The notes beneath the pieces were generated by a model. It was not told where the DNA came from. It was given only the letters and a program-made list of their open reading frames with translations, and made no database searches. This document shows, piece after piece, positions 52,579 through 60,566 of a stretch of 64,000 nucleotides of DNA (position 1 is its first letter; the number at the start of each line of letters is the position of its first letter). Position numbers and translations under genes: made by a program. The stretch is from Paenibacillus sp. NAIST15-1 (GTDB lineage Bacteria > Bacillota > Bacilli > Paenibacillales > Paenibacillaceae). Location of the stretch: the NCBI RefSeq assembly GCF_001894745.1, contig NZ_BBYF01000017.1:1-64000 (forward strand), given 5' to 3'.

Positions 52579-53532
52579 ATGATTCGTGTATTGGCTGTGA
52601 CGGATAAGTTAGAATTGAGAAGGGATATTACCTTAGAGGAGCTTAAGCAGATACAAGCAAAGTGGTACTGGGTCGACTTCAATGAACCTTCGCCTGAAGA
52701 AGCGTTGCTCCTGGAGCAGTATTTTCATTTCCACCCGCTGGCAGTTGAAGATTGCTTGCATCATTTGCTGCAGCGGCCGAAAGTTGATCATTATGAAAAC
52801 ACTCATTTTTTTGTTCTGCACTCACTCCACCCTCATACATTTGCGGCGGAAGAAGTGGATTTGTTTTGGGGAGACAATTTTATTGTAACGTTTCATTTGA
52901 ATCCGTCACAGGAAATCGACGACGCATGGAATCGCATTGCGGAGAATCAGCAGTTGTTCGAAGCTGGCCATGTGTATGCGGCTCATTTGGTTATTGATAA
53001 GTTAGTCGATCAATATTTCCCTGCGGCCTATCAGCTTGAAGATCAATTGTCTGACATTGAATCCAAAGAGGGGAAAGACTCTATCCAAAGCGTGATGAAC
53101 GACATATTTGAAATCAGATCCAAGCTGTTAAAACTGCGAAAAACGATCTTGCCGATGCGGGAATTGATGTACCGAATCATTAATTCCGAGCGCATCGAAG
53201 GCGTAAAGACCAACATGCTCTACTTCACAGATATTTATGACCATTTGCTGAAGCTCTCCGAAATGATTGAATCGAACCGTGAGATGACTGCTGATATGAG
53301 AGACAGCTATATGTCCTTAAACTCCAATCGAATGAATACGATCATGAAGACATTGACTGTCATAACGACCATTTTTATGCCACTAACTTTCATAGTTGGA
53401 ATATACGGTATGAACTTTGATAACATGCCTGAGCTTCATTGGAAATGGGGTTATTTTATCGTTTTGGGAATTCTCGTTGGCGGCGGCATTGGAATGTACG
53501 CATGGTTCAAAAGAAAAGGCTGGTTTGATTAA
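52579..53532 (+). CDS. corA: CorA-type magnesium/cobalt transporter
   Basis: 317 residues. Soluble N-terminal domain with VEDCLHHLLQRPKVDHYENTHFFVLH, a long stalk helix (DIFEIRSKLLKLRKTILPMRELMYRII), then two C-terminal membrane segments flanking the selectivity motif YGMNF. Ends with the basic tail FKRKGW. Forms pentamers that let Mg2+ in. TTGAGGGG lies 11 bases before the ATG. Confidence 0.95.
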   Translation: MIRVLAVTDKLELRRDITLEELKQIQAKWYWVDFNEPSPEEALLLEQYFHFHPLAVEDCLHHLLQRPKVDHYENTHFFVLHSLHPHTFAAEEVDLFWGDNFIVTFHLNPSQEIDDAWNRIAENQQLFEAGHVYAAHLVIDKLVDQYFPAAYQLEDQLSDIESKEGKDSIQSVMNDIFEIRSKLLKLRKTILPMRELMYRIINSERIEGVKTNMLYFTDIYDHLLKLSEMIESNREMTADMRDSYMSLNSNRMNTIMKTLTVITTIFMPLTFIVGIYGMNFDNMPELHWKWGYFIVLGILVGGGIGMYAWFKRKGWFD

Positions 53533-53832
53533 GGCCCTAATTATTGTTGGGGAAATAAGAAATATAGACAAGCAACGACAAGATTTTCTGATGAATATGC
53601 TTGAACAGAGGTTAGTCTAACTCCCGATGTAAGATTGTCCATAATGTTAGCAATAAATTGCAGCCCATGAGCGGGTTCGGCTAGAGATTTTTTTCTATTG
53701 TTTCTCGTTGATTTTGATTCGTTGTGGATTTGTGAGTAGAATGATTTTTCTGAACGTTCAAGGAGGGGTAATCCGATGGAACCTTCTCCTTGGTATTCAA
53801 AATAGAAGAGCTACATGGGGGAAGTATGAAGG
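53533..53832 (+). other. Intergenic region between corA and a GNAT gene
   Basis: 300 bases. The only candidate is a nine-residue ORF (MEPSPWYSK, 53776-53805) with a strong AAGGAGGGG upstream, which could be a leader peptide of the following GNAT gene or a gene remnant. Nothing else seen. Confidence 0.4.
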
Positions 53833-54261
53833 ATGGACACGATAATGAACTTAGCAAGCTCTTCCGATTGGGAGCAAGTGCGTGAATTGCTGGCTCTATG
53901 CATGTATCCTAATGAGGAGAAGATTAATAGACAGGCTGAGATGTATCAGAGCGATGAATCTCTGCAATTGTACGGAATGATGGTTCAAGAGGAGTTGGTT
54001 GGACTCATAGGAATTAGCAAACACTCGTACGGAGAAGCCGTATTGCAGCATATTGCGGTTAAACAAAATCATAGAGGCCAAGGTATCGGCCGCTCGATGA
54101 TCAATGAATTTATGAAGAGCAATAATATCACTAGACTTGAAGCAGAAACGGATAATGATGCAGTCGGCTTTTACCGGGGAGTAGGCTTCGAGATTACAAG
54201 TCTTGGAGAGAAGTATCCAGGCGTAGAGCGATTTTTGTGTATTTTGAAGCGCCTGAAATAG
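53833..54261 (+). CDS. GNAT family N-acetyltransferase
   Basis: 142 residues: an N-terminal helix pair (DWEQVRELLALCMYPNEEKINRQAEMY), then LVGLIGISKHSYGEAVLQHIAVKQNHRGQGIGRSMINEFM with the acetyl-CoA loop HRGQGIG, and NDAVGFYRGVGFEITSLGEKYPGVERF. The RBS (GAAGG or the more distant GGGGGAAG) is not ideal. Substrate unknown. Confidence 0.88.
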   Translation: MDTIMNLASSSDWEQVRELLALCMYPNEEKINRQAEMYQSDESLQLYGMMVQEELVGLIGISKHSYGEAVLQHIAVKQNHRGQGIGRSMINEFMKSNNITRLEAETDNDAVGFYRGVGFEITSLGEKYPGVERFLCILKRLK

Positions 54262-54382
54262 CAGCATTGAGGAGAGGAGGTAGGATACGGTTTCATTTTC
54301 AGCAAATGATTCAAGAGCAGGCGAATGAAATTGCGTATAACTAGAATTATCCGGAGATATATTCCTTCTGCCGAATAATGCA

Positions 54383-54426
54383 AAACAGGAAGCAGTTGAT
54401 ACCGCAATCTGCTCCCTGTTTGTTTC
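54383..54426. terminator. Terminator between the GNAT gene and the frameshifted gene
   Basis: AAACAGG-A-AGCAG pairs with CTGCT-C-CCTGTTT, followed by GTTT. Usable on both strands. Confidence 0.7.
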
Positions 54427-54514
54427 AACCCGTTAGTTTCATATATGCTTTGTTTTAGTTGTTTTGTTTATGGATGTGTTCTCTTCCGAAATATACATCT
54501 CTATTTTATTGGGC

Positions 54515-54936
54515 CTAGCCTAATTCCTTAATTCGCCTGATTCCTTGCACGATCCGCTCCTTCAGACTCTCCTGCAGAGAGTAAATGACCGGTGCAGAAG
54601 GGATGTCGAATTTCAGATGGGAGTGAGGAATTTCCGTGAGTATGGTGCCGATTGCGTTGCCTTGCTTGTCATGGATTACGTTCCAAAATATTCTTGATCT
54701 GTTGTCTTCCGTCCCCCATTTCTCAAGGGAGTTGCGAAAAATCAAGCGTTCCGCGATAACGAAGTCATTTTCTTCGAGCTTCTCCACAGTACTGAAACCG
54801 GCATCTTCCAGCTGTTTGAATATGAACGGCATAATTCGTACAATGATCTCCATTCGGACTCGATAAAACGGTTTGCCGTCTTACTAATTTCTTCGATCGT
54901 CATGTCTTGCCGGAAAACCAGAAATTCTTTCTTCAC
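54515..54936 (-). pseudogene. Frameshifted gene of unknown function
   Basis: Two overlapping minus-strand frames read as one protein. The first starts at GTG 54936 (AAGGAGG ten bases upstream) and reads VKKEFLVFRQDMTIEEISKT up to ANRF. The second continues FYRVRMEIIVRIMPFIFKQLEDAG and on to IRRIKELG at 54515. The switch falls at the A-run 54865-54868 (TTTT on the coding strand); one more T would join them without a break. Either a single-base deletion has broken the gene or the run is a sequencing or slippage site. The family is not recognised. Confidence 0.65.
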
Positions 54937-55093
54937 CAACAATCGCCTCCTTCACTTCAATGCAATTCTATTGTATTACATGCAAGCCAATTCAAAGGTT
55001 AAGCAAAAAACAAGAAGGAATATCAACCATTATTATTGAAAACCTTATAACTTTGTTTAATCTTGAATGCTTGTTATGAGGAGAGGTGAAGCG

Positions 55094-55846
55094 TTGAGGA
55101 TGCGTCCCAAAAAAATGGCGGCGAGATTCATGATTAGCGCCAGTACCATAAGGAATTACGAGGCTAAAGGCCTTATACCTCCAGCTGAACGATCATCGAA
55201 TGGCTACCGTATTTATACAGACCAGCACGCAGCCTATTTGTCGTGTATTCAAGCGATGGCCCCGGCATTCGGAATGGAAGTAACGACCGAGGTGGTTCGT
55301 TGTCTCCGTCAAGGCAAGCCGCAAGATGCAATGTGGATCATTAGGGACACAGAAATCGTTTTATATGAGGAAAAAGAGAAATTAGAGAGGTTAATCCAGG
55401 ATATTCGTATACAAGCTGAACGAAATAGTTCTCCTTATGACGAAGAGCCGTTCACCATCAACGAAGCATCCGAACTGACACAGGCACCTAAATCGGCGAT
55501 CCGCTACTGGGAGCAAGCAGGATATGTAACGGCGGATAGGAACCCTGACAACTGTTATCGCCGATATAGTAGATCCCATTTGCTAAAAATCAGGTTGATT
55601 CAAGTGCTGCAAAGCTCCGTGTATTCAGAAGATACTGTGAATTTTAAGCAATCCCTTGCGTTGGTCAAACATACGGATCTTCAGGGGCTCATCAATGTGG
55701 CTGCGAATGTTAGGACTTATTTAGATAAAATGATCGAGTCCCAGATGTGCGGGGTATCTTATTTTTACCAATTGATGCAGTTTACAAGGACGAGGTCTAC
55801 GACAGGGAACATTCAACCAGGCTCGAAGAATGGAATTGAGGAATAG
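55094..55846 (+). CDS. Transcriptional regulator with two MerR-type DNA-binding domains
   Basis: About 250 residues. The first MerR helix-turn-helix is at 8-65 (AARFMISASTIRNYEAKGLIPPAERSSNGYRIYTDQHAAYLSCI), a linker with a coiled coil follows, and a second MerR domain is at about 125-185 (TINEASELTQAPKSAIRYWEQAGYVTADRNPDNCYRRYSRSHLLKIRLIQVL). Most MerR proteins carry one such domain and dimerise; here one chain may bind both half-sites. The start is TTG 55094 or ATG 55100; GAGAGGTG lies upstream. No metal-binding Cys pattern. The target may be its own promoter or nearby GNAT genes. Confidence 0.85.
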   Translation: MRMRPKKMAARFMISASTIRNYEAKGLIPPAERSSNGYRIYTDQHAAYLSCIQAMAPAFGMEVTTEVVRCLRQGKPQDAMWIIRDTEIVLYEEKEKLERLIQDIRIQAERNSSPYDEEPFTINEASELTQAPKSAIRYWEQAGYVTADRNPDNCYRRYSRSHLLKIRLIQVLQSSVYSEDTVNFKQSLALVKHTDLQGLINVAANVRTYLDKMIESQMCGVSYFYQLMQFTRTRSTTGNIQPGSKNGIEE

Positions 55847-56130
55847 ATCATGGCCTCGGGAAAAGCATGTGGACACGATTCAAAGCGATGATTATCTTCA
55901 TCTGATTATAGACACGATGAGTAACCGGAAGGTTGGTTATGTAATTGTGGCTGGATGTGAAGGAGCATAACGTACGTGTGAAGCATATCTACGCAGCTGC
56001 GGGATTTCGAGTAGGGATGTTAAGAGAGTGTATTCGAACGGCGCATTCCTATGAGACCTTGATTATCATGGGAATGCTGAAGCGAGAGTGTCGCCCGCAG
56101 GATGGTGAATTCTACCGTTTGAAGCTTTGA
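55847..56130 (+). pseudogene. GNAT acetyltransferase remnant with internal deletion
   Basis: Two GNAT pieces in different frames abut. First: WPREKHVDTIQSDDYLHLII and MSNRKVGYVIVAG (the middle of a RimL-like GNAT). Second: LWLDVKEHNVRVKHIYAAAG and on through ECIRTAHSYETLIIMGMLKRE, the C-terminal end. The expected 40-60 residues with the acetyl-CoA loop are missing, and the join falls in GTGGCTGGATGTG near 55950, where the frame changes. The N-terminus is also gone. Dead gene. Confidence 0.75.
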
Positions 56131-56262
56131 ATTACTCGTCTATCGAATGTATAATAATGGAATACACAATTTTTATCCACAACCCAGCCTTAGAGAATAT
56201 TTATCTGATGTGCGGGGTTCTTTTTATTTCAATTTCAAGCAAACAGAAAGGTGATAGATAAG

Positions 56263-57141
56263 ATGCAGAAGCAGACGGGAATACAACTGGCTGTGGAGCA
56301 ATTCGACAGGAAAGATACTAAAGGACTCATTGCTTTGTCCGCTTCGATTGGGTGGGATTATGATGAACAGGATATTCAGACGATTATGTCATCTGGCACG
56401 GTATGGGGACATCGCAATGAGCAAGGCGACATTATTTCAAGTGCTGCTATTCTTACCTACAAGCCTGGATTGTCTACCATTGGCATGGTTATCGTTGATC
56501 AACGCTATAGAGGGCTGGGCTTAGGGAGGGCGGTTGTTCAAGCTTGTATGGACGCTGTTGATAACAGCGATACCATAATGCTGATTGCAACGGAAGAAGG
56601 CCGACCTTTGTATGAAGGCATGGGGTATCATATCGTGTCGTACGTCAATAAGCTTGTATGTTCTAGCTACAACACATTATCTAATCGGAGTGATTCTGTC
56701 TCTGAAATGCGTACCATGCCGCTAGGGTTGGAACACTTCCCTGGGATTCGTGAACTGGATCAGTTGGCCGTTGGAGCAGACAGAGAGACATTCCTATCTG
56801 CTCGCTGGAAACAGGCGAAGCAGGGGGTAGTTGTACTGGATAACAAAGGTACTCTGATCGGGTATGGATTTGCCGTTCAAGGCCCGAAGTATCTCGTTCT
56901 TGGACCAGTGGTAGCTGTACAGCAGGAAGCGGCATCAGCCATGATTCATTACTTGGCCGAAGGTAACCGGGGCAAGCTGCTTCGTATTGATGTGCCAGAG
57001 GAACAACCTGAATTTATCGAGCTTTTGAGACAGGCTGGTTTTGAGAGAGAGACTCATCCTCCGGTGATGATTAAGAATGCACAACAGCTGCCGGCAAGAA
57101 ATCGTACACTATACGGGATTGCAGCGCAAATATTTGGATAA
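56263..57141 (+). CDS. GNAT acetyltransferase with C-terminal second GNAT-like domain
   Basis: 292 residues. The first half is a GNAT domain: GLSTIGMVIVDQRYRGLGLGRAVVQACMDAV with acetyl-CoA loop RGLGLGR, then GRPLYEGMGYHIVSYV. The second half (about 165-290) resembles the extra domain of YitH/Eis-like tandem acetyltransferases (YGFAVQGPKYLVLGPVVAVQQEAASAMIHYL, FIELLRQAGFERE). ATG 56263 with AAGGTGATAG upstream; GTG 56251 is an alternative. Substrate unknown. Confidence 0.87.
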   Translation: MQKQTGIQLAVEQFDRKDTKGLIALSASIGWDYDEQDIQTIMSSGTVWGHRNEQGDIISSAAILTYKPGLSTIGMVIVDQRYRGLGLGRAVVQACMDAVDNSDTIMLIATEEGRPLYEGMGYHIVSYVNKLVCSSYNTLSNRSDSVSEMRTMPLGLEHFPGIRELDQLAVGADRETFLSARWKQAKQGVVVLDNKGTLIGYGFAVQGPKYLVLGPVVAVQQEAASAMIHYLAEGNRGKLLRIDVPEEQPEFIELLRQAGFERETHPPVMIKNAQQLPARNRTLYGIAAQIFG

Positions 57142-57220
57142 CGGGTGGAACTAGGTCAGAAGTGTCTTGCCCATACGCGTGTAGCTGGTCAACGACAATG
57201 TAAACTGAGGTGAAATGAAT

Positions 57221-57370
57221 ATGGAGTGGTCTGCTCTTATTATTTCGTTTTTCTTCTTAGCTACACTCGTCAGAATTGAAATTCACACCAAGAAGAAGCT
57301 TGATAATGATAAGAAGATAATGAAACAGCTTCAGGATATCTTGGATGAATTAAAGAACATGAAGAATTGA
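57221..57370 (+). CDS. Small membrane protein, 49 residues
   Basis: Begins MEWSALIISFFFLATLVRIE (one membrane helix) and continues with a Lys-rich amphipathic tail (KKLDNDKKIMKQLQDILDEL). GAGGTG lies eight bases before ATG 57221; an in-frame ATG at 57215 is too close to it. The stop is 13 bases before the next gene, so co-transcription is likely. Such single-TM proteins with a coiled tail are common in Bacilli; function unknown. Confidence 0.7.
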   Translation: MEWSALIISFFFLATLVRIEIHTKKKLDNDKKIMKQLQDILDELKNMKN

Positions 57371-57383
57371 AGGAGGAAGCAAG

Positions 57384-57941
57384 ATGATATCAACATTTCC
57401 TAGATTAGAAACGGACAGAATGATTCTACGGCAGCTCAGGTCGGAGGATGCGCCCAATCTATTCGAGAACTTCTCAACGGACGAAGTAACGCAGTATTAT
57501 AACTTGGAAAATTTCGTGGCGATTGAACAAGCCGAACAATTAATAGAGAGATGGAACCAACGATTTGAGGAAGGACAGAGCAGCATTCGCTGGGGAATTG
57601 CACTTCGATCGGAGGATAGAATCATTGGGACTTGCGGCTATCACAACTGGCGGAGAGCAGATTGCAAAGCCGAGATAGGATACGAATTGAATCCAAGCCA
57701 TTGGAATAAGGGCCTGATGACGGAAGCATTGAACCGCATAGTCGCATTTGGATTTGAGGAGATGCAATTAAACCGAATCGAAGCCTATGTGTTTGGAACA
57801 AATACGGCTTCACAAAAACTGCTTGAGAAGTCCGGATTCCACCAAGAAGGATTGCTGCAGGAGTGCTATCGCAAAAATGACAGGTTTATAGATGCTATTC
57901 TATTTGCCAAGCTTCAAAAGGATCATGCAGAAAACATATAA
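57384..57941 (+). CDS. GNAT acetyltransferase, RimJ/RimL type
   Basis: 185 residues, a near-textbook RimJ/RimL-like protein: PRLETDRMILRQLRSEDAPNLFENFSTDEVTQYYNL at the start, IIGTCGYHNWRRADCKAEIGYELNPSHWNKGLMTEALNRIVAFGFEEM (acetyl-CoA loop WNKGLMTEA), then NRIEAYVFGTNTASQKLLEKSGFHQEGLLQE. AAGGAGGAAG lies seven bases before the ATG. It may acetylate ribosomal proteins, other N-termini or small amines. Confidence 0.93.
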   Translation: MISTFPRLETDRMILRQLRSEDAPNLFENFSTDEVTQYYNLENFVAIEQAEQLIERWNQRFEEGQSSIRWGIALRSEDRIIGTCGYHNWRRADCKAEIGYELNPSHWNKGLMTEALNRIVAFGFEEMQLNRIEAYVFGTNTASQKLLEKSGFHQEGLLQECYRKNDRFIDAILFAKLQKDHAENI

Positions 57942-58052
57942 AAGATGAAGTGATACTGTACACCCCTCACTCGCATGTAGTACACGAATCAGTTACGCGG
58001 AGAAGCGAGAACAATGAAGCTAGTGTGTACAATTAGGTTAGGTAGGTGTTGC

Positions 58053-58787
58053 ATGAAGAAAATAATATCGATTGTGGTTGTTGTCTTGCTTTTGTCCTTT
58101 GTGTTTTTCGTCTATACGGAAATGGAAGGATTACCTTGGAAACATGCTGAAGTAAAGCGGAAGGCAATCGATTATATGAAACAAAAGTACAATATGGATG
58201 TTGCAGCGGAAGGAAGTTCTTATAATTTTAAATTTAAAGTATATACAGCGAAAGTATATAACGTGAAGGATTCGAACAAAGCGATTATTCGTGTGGACGA
58301 TGATAGTGACTTCGACGCCGAGGGCAACTATGTTGGGAAGCGATTGCAAGACGATTATACCCTTGTGTATTGGTCTGAATCTATTCGCGATGGACTGCAA
58401 GTAAAGCATCCTGATCTGTTCAAGCTTCAAGATATTGAGTCGATTCAGATTGAATACGCATATTACACATTATCACTTACCGAAGGGCTTAGCGGTGATC
58501 AGGATCAGGATGGGGTGCACATTCCGGTAAAGCCCAAGGATGTTCCTGAATTGTTTATTCGATTGAAGTCTGTCGATATAGGCGACCATGTGTTGGAGCA
58601 ATTGCGTGAGGTAATCAATGATATGGTGAGAACCTCTCAACCAATGGGTGTCTTCGTTAGGGCAGCTGAGACGAAAGGGACTCAAAAAAATGAAATCTCA
58701 AAGACCGAAATGCTTCATCTAGAGCACGATCAACTCAAGCCTATCCAATCTATTGAGGATTTGAAGAAGAACATAAAGCTCTTGTAA
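58053..58787 (+). CDS. Membrane-anchored hypothetical protein (YfjL-like)
   Basis: 244 residues. A basic start plus one hydrophobic segment (IISIVVVVLLLSFVFFVYT) gives an N-terminal anchor or uncleaved signal; the remaining 220 residues lie outside. Its soluble part begins EVKRKAIDYMKQKYNMDVAAEGSSYNFKFKVYTAKVY, like the YfjL-type proteins of Bacilli whose role is unknown. The ATG 58053 has TAGGTAGGTG eight bases upstream. Followed by a strong terminator, so monocistronic. Confidence 0.75.
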   Translation: MKKIISIVVVVLLLSFVFFVYTEMEGLPWKHAEVKRKAIDYMKQKYNMDVAAEGSSYNFKFKVYTAKVYNVKDSNKAIIRVDDDSDFDAEGNYVGKRLQDDYTLVYWSESIRDGLQVKHPDLFKLQDIESIQIEYAYYTLSLTEGLSGDQDQDGVHIPVKPKDVPELFIRLKSVDIGDHVLEQLREVINDMVRTSQPMGVFVRAAETKGTQKNEISKTEMLHLEHDQLKPIQSIEDLKKNIKLL

Positions 58788-58796
58788 GGGAGCGCC

Positions 58797-58848
58797 GAGC
58801 TGTCTCAACTGTCATTACGCTAATGACATGAGGCAGCTCTTTTTTTGT
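58797..58848 (+). terminator. Terminator after the YfjL-like gene
   Basis: A long stem, GAGCTG-t-CTCA-ac-TGTCATT pairing with AATGACA-TGAG-g-CAGCTC, ends in T7. It isolates the TOMM genes from upstream transcription. Confidence 0.92.
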
Positions 58849-58991
58849 TGCAGTAGGACTGGGCTGTACGCGAGTCATAGTGAAGCGGACGTCGACATAC
58901 GTTAACAATGACATTTCTAGGTCGGATTCACGATAACGAAGCGAATCGAATTCAATGAAATATAGGTGTTTGTGGGAAAGGAGGATTGTTT

Positions 58992-60566
58992 ATGTCTAAG
59001 CAAGAGAAGGGAGTACTTGCTATTGGCTCGGGATCCATGCTGGATTCATTGGTTAAAACCTGGCATAAAGCGGGAAACTTCACACTGACGGTTTGCACAA
59101 CTGACACGGAAACTCCCGATCATGTTGCATTTGCGGTATATCAGGAGCCTGACGAACAGGGAGGATTGACCCCAAATGTCACGATGAAACGGAGAGATCT
59201 CAAACAAGATTGGCGCAGTATTATTCGACCATACCGTTTTATCCTATACGCTGCCCAACTTGATAATTTGGCTGAATGGAGAGACCTTCAGGATGCATGT
59301 GAATTGGAGGGGAAACCCCTTCTGTCTGCGATAACCTTACGTGGGGTTGGATTAGTTGGGCCATTGTTAGATGTGGACGGAACAGCACGACCAGAAGCGG
59401 TGTGGCGGAGCCTGCACCCGACCGTGTTCCGAAGTGAGAATGAGCAACAGAGCTTCTCGTTAACGGCACTTCATATTCTTACAAATCTGGTTGTGCATGA
59501 ATATCATCGGGAAGTGACAGCAGGAAGAGACGGGAATTGTAGAGATCAATGCTATATTCTTGATCCGAACAGCTTAACAGGGAGCTGGCATTCCATTCGT
59601 TCACATCTCATCGATGTTGAACGAGGGAGTAAGGCGGCTTGCCGTATATTTACAGTGGATGAAATCATCACAGCAAGTACTGAGCGAATGAATGATTCAG
59701 ATTGGTATACCAGCTTCGCAGATATGACTTCCTCTTCAATTGGAATTTTTCACAAATGGGAAGAGGCGGGAATTGTGCAGCTTCCTCTCGCACAATGCAT
59801 GGTTCAGCCGATTGATCCGGCATCTGAATCATTTGTCCGACTACTGCCAGCAATCATATGCAGTGGATTGACACATGAAGAGGCTCGACGTGAGTCGGGG
59901 CTTGCAGGATTGGAAGCGTATGCGGCACGTTTATTACCGTTTCTGTTCCCTGTATCGGGGAATGATCATGTGGCTGCTATCGGTGTAGGTGCTGGTTGTG
60001 AGGCAGCTGAAGCTGTTGGACGGGGAATTAGGGCATGCTTGACGAAACGGTTGCAGGATCGTATTGACCGCAGCCGACACGGAGCGAGTCAGATGATCGT
60101 ATCGCGACTGCGATTTGAACATGTAGCAGACAGCCGCTGTCAGTATTATTTGCAGTCGCTAGGTATCATGGGAGTTGAGTCTATTATTGCGGTTGGGGAG
60201 CCGCTGCTAGGTTATCCGGTAGTATGGGCCTATTCGAGGGATAATTGGTATGGAAGTGTGGATGTAGATTTCACAATTGCGCTTCGCCAGGCCCTTCAGA
60301 AGGCGCTAAATCAGGTTGAGGGGCATGCGTCCGATCTATTTCTAGTTCAATGCGAAGAAGATAATTCAATGAACACGGCCGCAATCCCTCATATTTCCTA
60401 TCCGTTCACATCTGCTTATTGGATAGCAACGGTGCAAAGAGTATTGGAGAAGAACAAGAAGAACGATTCGTGCTTCGAAATATATGATTTACACAGCAGT
60501 TCTTTCCTGGGTACAGAGGCATTCTTCGTATGTGGAGTGCGGCTCAGAGAGGAGGGCTCTACGTGA
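58992..60566 (+). CDS. Putative thiazole-containing bacteriocin maturation protein (ThiF-like, TIGR03693 type)
   Basis: 524 residues. It opens with a Rossmann-like strand (KGVLAIGSGSMLDSLVKTWHKAG) as in E1/ThiF-like proteins but lacks their catalytic Cys and zinc motifs. Middle: FILYAAQLDNLAEWRDLQDACELEGKPLLSAITLRGVGLVGPLL. The C-terminal half (SQMIVSRLRFEHVADSRCQYYLQSLGIMGV ... FFVCGVRLREEG) looks like a degenerate YcaO-side partner. Proteins of this sort are encoded beside the cyclodehydratase in the heterocycloanthracin-type TOMM loci of Bacillus. AAAGGAGG lies seven bases before ATG 58992. It overlaps the next gene by four bases (GTGA), so both are made together. Exact role unproven. Confidence 0.75.
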   Translation: MSKQEKGVLAIGSGSMLDSLVKTWHKAGNFTLTVCTTDTETPDHVAFAVYQEPDEQGGLTPNVTMKRRDLKQDWRSIIRPYRFILYAAQLDNLAEWRDLQDACELEGKPLLSAITLRGVGLVGPLLDVDGTARPEAVWRSLHPTVFRSENEQQSFSLTALHILTNLVVHEYHREVTAGRDGNCRDQCYILDPNSLTGSWHSIRSHLIDVERGSKAACRIFTVDEIITASTERMNDSDWYTSFADMTSSSIGIFHKWEEAGIVQLPLAQCMVQPIDPASESFVRLLPAIICSGLTHEEARRESGLAGLEAYAARLLPFLFPVSGNDHVAAIGVGAGCEAAEAVGRGIRACLTKRLQDRIDRSRHGASQMIVSRLRFEHVADSRCQYYLQSLGIMGVESIIAVGEPLLGYPVVWAYSRDNWYGSVDVDFTIALRQALQKALNQVEGHASDLFLVQCEEDNSMNTAAIPHISYPFTSAYWIATVQRVLEKNKKNDSCFEIYDLHSSSFLGTEAFFVCGVRLREEGST

